Below are positions 25,176 through 30,680 of a stretch of DNA of 30,680 nt, piece by piece. The translations under genes were made by a program, and so were the position numbers. Under the pieces are notes generated by a model. It ran no database searches. It had not been told where the DNA came from and saw only the letters and a list, made by a program, of their open reading frames with translations. The stretch is from Bacteroidota bacterium (GTDB lineage Bacteria > Bacteroidota > Bacteroidia > Bacteroidales > Porphyromonadaceae): positions 1-30,680 of the forward strand of contig JAEWGA010000004.1 in the NCBI GenBank assembly GCA_023388555.1, given 5' to 3'. Each line of letters begins with the position of its first letter. Position 1 is the first letter of the stretch.

Positions 25176-25242
25176 TCTCCCTAACACAGGGGTAGCATAG
25201 GCATTTGTACCGCAATACCTATGGCCCCCTGTTGCGGGGAGA
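25176..25242. repeat. Long imperfect hairpin in convergent intergenic region
   Basis: Arms pair as TCTCCC (25176-25181) with GGGAGA (25237-25242), ACAGGGG (25186-25192) with CCCCTGT (25226-25232), CATAGG (25196-25201) with CCTATG (25218-25223) and ATT (25203-25205) with AAT (25214-25216), with small internal loops. No T tract follows, so it is not an intrinsic terminator. It could be an RNA stem in the 3' untranslated region of the efflux operon or a small palindromic element. Confidence 0.65.
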
Positions 25243-25321
25243 GGAAATTTCCCCCTTGGGGAGATGCTCCAACGCAGAGCAGATGCACACCAAGCTACAC
25301 TCCCAAAAACAATAGCCTGCG

Positions 25322-25380
25322 CAATAAAAAAAGGATGCCTGTTAGGAAAACAAAACCTAACAGGCATCCTTTTTTTATTG
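25322..25380. terminator. Bidirectional intrinsic terminator
   Basis: A perfect 25-bp inverted repeat (25322-25346 and 25356-25380) encloses a 9-nt A/C loop. The GC core is GGATGCCTGTTAGG and its complement, flanked by A7 on one side and T7 on the other, so it works in both directions. It separates the plus-strand efflux operon from the minus-strand GNAT gene, which ends 14 nt away. Confidence 0.9.
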
Positions 25381-25393
25381 CTGTTGCTACCAC

Positions 25394-26572
25394 TTATATC
25401 TGCTTCACATAAGCTCTGCGGGTTTTGTGGTGCACTTTCTGGAAGTAGTTCCATTGTAGTTGTACCGAGAGGTTTGTTTCCAACTCCGGGTTACTTTCCA
25501 CGTACTCTACCTTGTACTTGTTAAGGACCGGAATAAGGTCCTCGAAGATGAGGGCATTCACCCCTTTATTTTGGTACTCGGGGCGGATGCCTATAAGGTA
25601 AAGGTCCACCACCTTAGGGCGGCACTTCAAAGCCTTAAGCAGGTGAAATGCCCCAAAGGGGAACAACCGCCCTTTGGCCTTTTGTAGCGCACGGCTTAGG
25701 TTGGGCATGGTGATGCCAAAGCCTATCACCTTTTGGTCCTGTTCTCGTACTATCACGGTAATAAGGTCCAGCCTAAGCATAGGGATATACATTTTTACGT
25801 AATAGTCTATTTGTGCAGCCGAAAGTTCCGAGTAGCCATACAGGTGGGCATAGGCGGCATTCAAGGTTTCAAACACCTGGTGGGCATAGGGGTAAATATC
25901 CTTTTTTCGCCTAAACTTCATCACCTTCAGGCCATACTTCTGGCGTACTATGTCGGCTATTCTACGGTGTTTTTCGGGGACCTCTGCGGGCACATATATC
26001 TTGTACTCTTTCCAGTTTACATCTGGACGATAGCCAATACGTTCCACCTGTTGGGGGTAGTAGGGATAGTTGTAAATGGTGTTCATGGTGCTTAGTTGGT
26101 CGAAGCCCTCTACCAACATCCCCTCGTGGTCCATATCGGTAAAGCCCATAGGGCCAATAATCATGTCGCATCCCATGGAGCGTGCCCACTCCTCCACCGT
26201 GGTAAATAGGGCATCCACTACTGCGTCGTCGTTGATGAAATCAACAAACCCAAAGCGTGCCGACTGCTGGTTCCAGGTTTCATTTGCCCGGTGATTGATG
26301 ATGCCGGCAATACGCCCCACAACACGCTCTCCCTTGTATGCCAAAAAGTAGCGCGCCTCGCAAAAATCGAAGGCGGGGTTTTGCGTTTTGTCCAGCGTCA
26401 TCATCTCCTCGTCCACCAGCTCGGGTACTGCATAGGGGTTATCCTTGTACAGTTGTAACGGGAACTCCACAAACTGCCGCATGGCAGCTTTGTCCAACAC
26501 CTCACGTATCTCCACGGGTAAGGCGGCAACGGAAGGTGGCAGGGTGGTGTTACGGTGGTATTTCCTAAACAT
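25394..26572 (-). CDS. GNAT-fold acyltransferase-like protein
   Basis: This 392-aa protein belongs to a family of Bacteroidetes proteins that I recognise only as GNAT-like. The C-terminal half has a GNAT acyl-CoA-binding pattern, DLYLIGIRPEYQNKGVNALIFEDL near 326-349, where R..Y/Q.KG corresponds to motif A. The N-terminal half has YFLAYKGERVVGRIAGIINHR near 74-94 and IIGPMGFTDMDHEGMLVEGF near 139-158, suggesting a second, degenerate GNAT lobe. There is no signal peptide or membrane segment. The acceptor substrate is unknown. The start is 9 nt after the phosphate cotransporter stop, so the two are co-transcribed, and its 3' end meets the bidirectional terminator at 25322-25380. Confidence 0.75.
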   Translation of the reverse strand: MFRKYHRNTTLPPSVAALPVEIREVLDKAAMRQFVEFPLQLYKDNPYAVPELVDEEMMTLDKTQNPAFDFCEARYFLAYKGERVVGRIAGIINHRANETWNQQSARFGFVDFINDDAVVDALFTTVEEWARSMGCDMIIGPMGFTDMDHEGMLVEGFDQLSTMNTIYNYPYYPQQVERIGYRPDVNWKEYKIYVPAEVPEKHRRIADIVRQKYGLKVMKFRRKKDIYPYAHQVFETLNAAYAHLYGYSELSAAQIDYYVKMYIPMLRLDLITVIVREQDQKVIGFGITMPNLSRALQKAKGRLFPFGAFHLLKALKCRPKVVDLYLIGIRPEYQNKGVNALIFEDLIPVLNKYKVEYVESNPELETNLSVQLQWNYFQKVHHKTRRAYVKQI

Positions 26573-26581
26573 ATTGGGTTG

Positions 26582-28393
26582 TTACACCTTTTTTTCCACT
26601 ATGGCTTGTACTACGTTCAGCACATAGTCGCCCAGCCGTTCGGCTTCGTTAATGATGTCGTTGTAGTAAACGCCATCTTGGTAGTTGTAACGCTTGTTGG
26701 CTATATCGTCCAGGCTTGCCAGCTTAAGGTCGTTACGCATATTGTTAATGGCGTTTTCTATGTTGTAGGACTCCAGTGCATCCTCTGCTTTTAGCTCGTT
26801 CTTTTTAAGTACGGCATTCATTTGGTCCAGAGCTTTCTGGTCCAAAGCCAGCAAGGCCTGGGTGTCGTGCACCATGGAGTCGGTAAAGGAGGCTTTGTTA
26901 TCGTTTCGGCGCTTGATGGCCTTAGCCAAATTAAAGCAAGAGTCCCCTATACTTTCTATCTCCGTAGCAGCACGCAGGAATACACGTATAGTCTCCTTAC
27001 TTTCCAAACTCAGGCGTCCTTCCGACACGCGCGAGAGGTAGTTGGCTATCTCTATCTCCATGCGGTCGCAAATATTCTCGTACTTCTCTATACGGTTAAA
27101 GGTTTCCAGGAACTTTTCGTTATCGGTTTGCGTAAGCAGCTCTCCTACCATCCCCAGCATACGTGCTGTGCGCTCGCCAAACAGGCCCATCTCCTTATGC
27201 ACCTGAGCTATTGAAAGCTCGGCGGTGGATAACATACCGTACGAAAGGTAGCGAAGCTGAAACTCCTCGCTGCCCGACGCCTCTTTCTTTGCAGGTATAA
27301 CCCGGCAACACAGGTACTCGTACACCTTTACGAACCATATCATTAGCGACACGTTAACGATATTAAACAAGGAGTGGAACAACGATATCCCATACGAGGT
27401 GGCAACCACTCCGGCGTTAAGGCGAGCCACATCGGCGGCTACCGTGGGGTCCGCTACCGCATCGTTAGGGTTCAGGAGCAATGCGGCCCTATCGGCTGGT
27501 ATGCCGGACATAAACTGGTAAAGGTCGTGCGGGTCGCCTGGCCCATAAGTAGCTACCAGGTAGGAAACTAACCCCAAGAAGGGACGGAACAGGATAACAG
27601 CCCACAGCACACCCAACACGTTAAACATAAGGTGGGCAAAGGCCGCTCGGCGTGCCGGAACATTAGCTCCTATGGCGGCAAGGTTGGCTGTAACGGTGGT
27701 ACCTATATTCTCGCCCAACACCATTGCCACGGCAAGGTCGAAGCTTATCCACCCACGCGAACACATAATAAGGGTAATGGCTACCGTGGCCGAGGAGGAC
27801 TGTACTATAATGGTCAGGATTGTACCCAACGCCAAAAACAGCAGTACCGACCCAAAACCCATAGAGGTATAATTTCGCAGGAAGGCCAGCGCCTCTGGGT
27901 GGTTTTGCAGGTCCGGCACGTTATCCTTTAAGAACTGAAGTCCTATAAACAACAGGGCAAACCCTATCAAAAATTCTCCCCAAGATTTTCTCGTTTCATT
28001 TTTCGAGAATATCAAGGGGATACAAAAGGCTATGAGCGGAATTGCGAAGGTGGAGATATCTACCTTAAAACCAAATAACGAAATAATCCAGGCCGTTACA
28101 GTAGTTCCTATATTCGCACCCATTATTACCGTGATGGACTGCTGCAAGGAGAGCAACCCGGCATTAACAAAACTAACCACCATTAACGTGGTTGCCGAGG
28201 AGGACTGTACCATGCAGGTGATAAGGAGGCCGGTAAATACCCCCAAAACACGGTTCTTGGTCATGGCCGACAGGATGCTGCGCATCTTATCTCCGGCAAT
28301 CTTTTGTAACCCCTCGCTCATAATTTTCATTCCGTAAAGGAAAATTCCCAAGGAGCCTATAAGGGTCAGAAAGTCGATAAGGCTATAATCCAT
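26582..28393 (-). CDS. Na+/phosphate cotransporter family protein (NptA-like) with PhoU-like tail
   Basis: This is a 603-aa protein from the Met at 28393; an upstream Met at 28423 would add ten residues. The inverted-repeat membrane domain is clear. The first repeat has GIFLYGMKIMSEGLQKIAG near 16-34, QSSSATT at 63-69 and GANIGTTVTA at 92-101. The second has QSSSATV at 198-204 and GENIGTTVTA at 227-236. These paired QSSS motifs are the substrate and sodium site of the Na/Pi (PF02690) family. After the last membrane segment (about 340-360) a helical PhoU-like domain fills about 385-603. It probably imports phosphate with sodium, although bacterial homologues may also act on other anions. It is first in a two-gene minus-strand unit and is divergent from the nucleoside kinase gene. 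Confidence 0.93.
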   Translation of the reverse strand: MDYSLIDFLTLIGSLGIFLYGMKIMSEGLQKIAGDKMRSILSAMTKNRVLGVFTGLLITCMVQSSSATTLMVVSFVNAGLLSLQQSITVIMGANIGTTVTAWIISLFGFKVDISTFAIPLIAFCIPLIFSKNETRKSWGEFLIGFALLFIGLQFLKDNVPDLQNHPEALAFLRNYTSMGFGSVLLFLALGTILTIIVQSSSATVAITLIMCSRGWISFDLAVAMVLGENIGTTVTANLAAIGANVPARRAAFAHLMFNVLGVLWAVILFRPFLGLVSYLVATYGPGDPHDLYQFMSGIPADRAALLLNPNDAVADPTVAADVARLNAGVVATSYGISLFHSLFNIVNVSLMIWFVKVYEYLCCRVIPAKKEASGSEEFQLRYLSYGMLSTAELSIAQVHKEMGLFGERTARMLGMVGELLTQTDNEKFLETFNRIEKYENICDRMEIEIANYLSRVSEGRLSLESKETIRVFLRAATEIESIGDSCFNLAKAIKRRNDNKASFTDSMVHDTQALLALDQKALDQMNAVLKKNELKAEDALESYNIENAINNMRNDLKLASLDDIANKRYNYQDGVYYNDIINEAERLGDYVLNVVQAIVEKKV

Positions 28394-28414
28394 AATATAT
28401 TGTTCGTGATTTAT

Positions 28415-28451
28415 AGATAGCAAGTATTCACTATCTTTATCCGCAAAGATA
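28415..28451. promoter_or_regulatory. Divergent promoter region for cotransporter and nucleoside kinase
   Basis: On the minus strand 28451-28444 reads TATCTTTG, an exact -7 box that would give a leader of about 40-45 nt for the cotransporter. On the plus strand TATCTTTA at 28432-28439 is a one-mismatch -7 box for the kinase. A perfect inverted repeat AGATAG-(10)-CTATCT spans 28415-28436 and overlaps this region, so a shared regulator is possible. No convincing -33 element was found for either direction. Confidence 0.4.
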
Positions 28452-28463
28452 CGCTAAAATGTT

Positions 28464-30152
28464 ATGCATACCCTCATGACCGATACAATAAACATAATAA
28501 CCCCCTACCAACAGGAGCCTTTAGTGGTACCGCTGGGCACTCCAGTAACCGAAATCTTCGAGCTACTTAAACCAACACTACGGACTGCCCCAATGAATGT
28601 GGTTGTGAACCATTGTGTACGACCACTACATATAAGGCTGTTTCAGGACTGTCAGCTACATTTTATCGACTATACGCACGAGCAAGGCCGCCGCACTTAC
28701 GTCCGAACTCTACAACTCGTTATTAGCAAAGCTGTACAGGAACTGGCCCTGCCCAACCGGGAAACCATCACATTCGAGCACTCCATTTCCAATGGGATAT
28801 ACGCGGTGTGGGGAAACCCAGGTAACAAACCCGCCCCGCACGAGGTAAAAGCGTTAAACGAGAAGGTACTACAAATCATCAGCAACAACACTCCTATTAT
28901 AAACCAAAGGGTACCACTGCAACAAGCCATACAAACCTTTACACAACAAGGAAGGCTAACAACAGTGGAACTGCTTAAAAACAGAGGCAAATGTTACGTT
29001 AACTGCAAAGTGTTAGGCAATTTTGTGGACTTTGTTTTTGGCTACACACTGCCTCGTACAGGTATGCTTTGGGGCTTCAGCATAACACCCTACGAAAAAG
29101 GGCTGCTGCTCTCCTTCCCCAACACGCAACAACCCGAAACATTAAACCCAAAACCAGACCAACCAAAAATATTCGACGCCTACCAACGACACATCCAACT
29201 ACTAAACACCTTAGGGATGGAGGATGTAGGCCCTATGAACGCTCACATCAAAGCCGGGAACGGTGCCGACTTTATTACCATCAGCGAGGCACTGCAAGAA
29301 AAACAAATAGCCCGTATTGCCGAAGAAATAGCACGCCGACACCAACAAGGGGTACGCATCGTACTCATCTCCGGCCCCTCCTCTTCCGGGAAAACAACCT
29401 TCTCCAAAAGGTTGCAAACCCAACTCATGACTAACCTTATTAAACCTTACACGCTTTCGCTGGACGACTTCTTTGTAAACCGAGAGCTAACACCACTGGA
29501 CGAAGAAGGAGAGTACGACTACGAGCACCTACACGCCTTGGACCTCCCCTACCTGCAACAAACACTGCTAAACATTATACAAGGGTTGGAAATAGATATG
29601 CCTACCTTCGACTTCGTGAGCGGAGCACGCGTATTCAAAAACCGAAAACTACACCTGGAGCTGGACCAAATACTAATTATAGAAGGAACGCACGGACTAA
29701 ACCCCGAACTAATACAAAACCTTCCCGAAGAGTCGGTATTCCGAATATTCGTTTCGGCACTTACAACCCTCTCGCTGGACCCCCACAACTACATCTCCAG
29801 CTCCGATAACCGCCTCCTACGCCGCATGGTGCGCGATGCCAAGTACCGAGGCATCTCCGCAAGCGCCACCATTCAGCGCTGGCCAAGCGTACGCCGTGGC
29901 GAAGAACGCTGGATTTTCCCCTACCAAGAGCAGGCCGACGCTATATTTAACAGCGCCATGCTTTACGAACTATCCGCCCTACGAGGACAAGCAGAACCGC
30001 TCCTTAGCCAAGTGCGAGAAATAGAACCCGAGTACGGAGAAGCGCGCCGACTGCTAAAACTGCTACAACTCTTTGAGCCGCTAAGTTACGAGTACATGCC
30101 CCCAACATCCTTACTGCGGGAATTCCTGGGAGGAAGCAGCTACCGTTATTAA
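28464..30152 (+). CDS. Uridine kinase-like nucleoside kinase with N-terminal TGS/SAD-like region
   Basis: This is a 562-aa protein from the ATG at 28464; Met5 is an alternative start. The C-terminal part is a P-loop kinase of the uridine kinase/phosphoribulokinase type: GPSSSGKTTFSKRL at 304-317, LSLDDFFVNR at 331-340, EYDYEHLHALDL near 352-363 and LIIEGTHGLNPEL near 407-419. It should phosphorylate uridine or cytidine with NTP in pyrimidine salvage. The N-terminal 220 residues resemble the TGS and second-additional (SAD) domains of threonyl-tRNA synthetase, for example a TGS-like start (ITPYQQEPLVVPLGTPVTEI) and the following RLFQDCQLHFIDY; the editing His motif is not obvious. This fused form is typical of Bacteroidetes and Firmicutes nucleoside kinases. 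What the N-terminal part does is not known. A strong terminator follows 65 nt later. Confidence 0.9.
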   Translation: MHTLMTDTINIITPYQQEPLVVPLGTPVTEIFELLKPTLRTAPMNVVVNHCVRPLHIRLFQDCQLHFIDYTHEQGRRTYVRTLQLVISKAVQELALPNRETITFEHSISNGIYAVWGNPGNKPAPHEVKALNEKVLQIISNNTPIINQRVPLQQAIQTFTQQGRLTTVELLKNRGKCYVNCKVLGNFVDFVFGYTLPRTGMLWGFSITPYEKGLLLSFPNTQQPETLNPKPDQPKIFDAYQRHIQLLNTLGMEDVGPMNAHIKAGNGADFITISEALQEKQIARIAEEIARRHQQGVRIVLISGPSSSGKTTFSKRLQTQLMTNLIKPYTLSLDDFFVNRELTPLDEEGEYDYEHLHALDLPYLQQTLLNIIQGLEIDMPTFDFVSGARVFKNRKLHLELDQILIIEGTHGLNPELIQNLPEESVFRIFVSALTTLSLDPHNYISSSDNRLLRRMVRDAKYRGISASATIQRWPSVRRGEERWIFPYQEQADAIFNSAMLYELSALRGQAEPLLSQVREIEPEYGEARRLLKLLQLFEPLSYEYMPPTSLLREFLGGSSYRY

Positions 30153-30216
30153 CTACAATCACCCAAAAACGGAGGAATTACACCCTAAAAGCGGACAAAG
30201 AACGGCATTTCCCTTC

Positions 30217-30261
30217 CCCCAAATCTCACCCCATTCCCAGGGTGAAATTTGGGGTGTTTTT
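30217..30261 (+). terminator. Intrinsic terminator after nucleoside kinase gene
   Basis: Arms CCCCAAATCTCACCC (30217-30231) and GGGTGAAATTTGGGG (30240-30254) pair over 15 bp with one mismatch and an 8-nt loop, then TGTTTTTG follows. The right arm matches the repeat unit seen at 6867 and 6903 (GGTGAAATTTTGGGG). The remaining sequence to 30360 is purine-rich non-coding DNA of the same character. Confidence 0.8.
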
Positions 30262-30391
30262 GCACCTAATTTTGGGACCAAAATTTAAGGCAAAAAGGGG
30301 GGAAGCAAACGGTGGATTGAGAGGGAAAAAATAGCCCCCCCAAAAAAGAGACCTTTGCACGGCAACTGGTCTAGAGTCAACTTTTAACTAC

Positions 30392-30422
30392 TTGTTTATT
30401 AGGTGGTTAATTGTTATCTTTA
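30392..30422 (+). promoter_or_regulatory. Putative transposase promoter in IS left end
   Basis: TTG at 30392-30394 and TATCTTTA at 30415-30422 are separated by 20 nt, close to the Bacteroidetes TTTG-N19-TAnnTTTG arrangement with one mismatch in each box. The ATG follows 26 nt after the -7 box. Confidence 0.4.
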
Positions 30423-30447
30423 AGTAGTATTTAAGACGTAATTTACT

Positions 30448-30680
30448 ATGGCACGGAGACAAAAAAATAGAGAAGAGGGTGTTGTGACTTTTGGTGACGT
30501 TTTTTACGCGAATCGGTTCCGTAAAACTCAAAATGAGTTTTTGAATCAGATTGACCACCTGATTGATTGGCGCCCCATTCGTAAACTCATTAATTCGAAG
30601 TACAAAAAGAGGCAGGATGCAGTAGGAGCACCCGCCTATGACGTCATCCTTCTTTTCAAGATGTTACTCTTGCAGACTTG
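30448..30680 (+). CDS. IS5-family transposase, N-terminal part
   Basis: The first 77 codons of a transposase are visible and run out of the window in frame. The N-terminal segment (MARRQKNREEGVVTFGDVF), then QNEFLNQIDHLIDWRPIRKL near 28-47, and GAPAYDVILLFKMLLLQT near 60-77 are the DUF772-type N-terminal domain of IS5-group transposases. The block 'FLNQ.D.LIDWRPIR.LI' resembles, from memory, the IS1126/ISPg transposases of Porphyromonas gingivalis. The catalytic DDE residues lie beyond the window. Codon use is more A/T-rich than in the upstream genes, as expected for a mobile element. Confidence 0.93.
   Translation, partial: MARRQKNREEGVVTFGDVFYANRFRKTQNEFLNQIDHLIDWRPIRKLINSKYKKRQDAVGAPAYDVILLFKMLLLQT

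Larger units (their letters stand above)
30374..30680 (+). mobile_element. IS5-family insertion sequence, left end (truncated by window)
   Basis: The transposase start at 30448 and the sharp change of base composition near 30374 indicate an insertion sequence running out of the window. CTAG at 30370-30373 is a plausible target duplication, since IS5-group elements use short YTAR-like targets; the element would then begin with AGTCAACTTTTAACT. The right end is not present, so neither the terminal repeat nor the duplication can be confirmed. Confidence 0.7.

Noticed and set aside
25155..25454. Minus-strand open frame of 99 codons across the convergent intergenic hairpins
   Set aside because: It covers the two inverted repeats and the end of the GNAT gene; the product repeats Lys-Lys-Arg-Met-Pro-Val segments caused by the palindrome and has no domain.

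Overview
The window is a chromosomal segment of a Bacteroidales bacterium, most likely Porphyromonas or a close relative. The evidence is a SusC/SusD outer-membrane uptake locus with DUF4843-type and PKD-like lipoproteins, genes without Shine-Dalgarno sequences but with several matches to the Bacteroidetes -7 box (TAnnTTTG), a Bacteroidetes-type nucleoside kinase with an N-terminal TGS-like region, and the start of an IS5-family transposase that resembles the IS1126/ISPg group of Porphyromonas gingivalis. Base composition looks near 47-49% GC by eye. The species assignment is inference from memory of families, not from a search.

Layout. (1) 1-6422, minus strand: susC, susD, a DUF4843-type lipoprotein and a PKD-like lipoprotein cut by the window edge, spaced 9-33 nt apart and therefore one operon, transcribed leftward from about 6590. 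(2) 6423-7643: a 1.2-kb non-coding stretch. It holds the susC leader with a palindromic putative operator, then an unusual array of degenerate G/T-rich repeats, a three-copy 22-bp tandem repeat, and an inverted A/C-rich counterpart array. (3) 7644-14169, plus strand: ansA (asparaginase) translationally coupled to a YycJ/WalJ-type metallo-beta-lactamase-fold protein, then the RelA/SpoT ppGpp enzyme, rpe and a short ComEC. (4) 14198-15658, minus: a compact RecD-like SF1 helicase. (5) 15803-19021, plus: a membrane-anchored pseudopilin-like protein, a DUF3822 protein, rsmD and a divergent ferrochelatase-family protein. (6) 19022-25152, plus: a leader with three hairpins including an intrinsic terminator, then a complete tripartite RND efflux operon (TolC-like, lipoprotein adaptor, AcrB-like pump) ending in a 100-aa PII-like protein. 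(7) 25153-28393: a convergent intergenic region with a near-ideal bidirectional terminator, then on the minus strand a GNAT-like protein and upstream of it a Na+/phosphate cotransporter-family protein. (8) 28464-30152, plus: uridine-kinase-like nucleoside kinase and its terminator. (9) From about 30374: the left end of an insertion sequence running out of the window.

Most of the window is housekeeping or common Bacteroidetes accessory content. The parts I consider most worth a second look are the repeat array at 6741-7340 and its relative beside the insertion sequence at 30217-30360, the PII-like protein at the end of the RND operon, the ferrochelatase homologue whose signature motifs are altered around an intact catalytic His/Glu pair, the pseudopilin-like/DUF3822 pair, and two palindromic putative operators. 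I found no CRISPR array, tRNA, rRNA, prophage or clear defence system.
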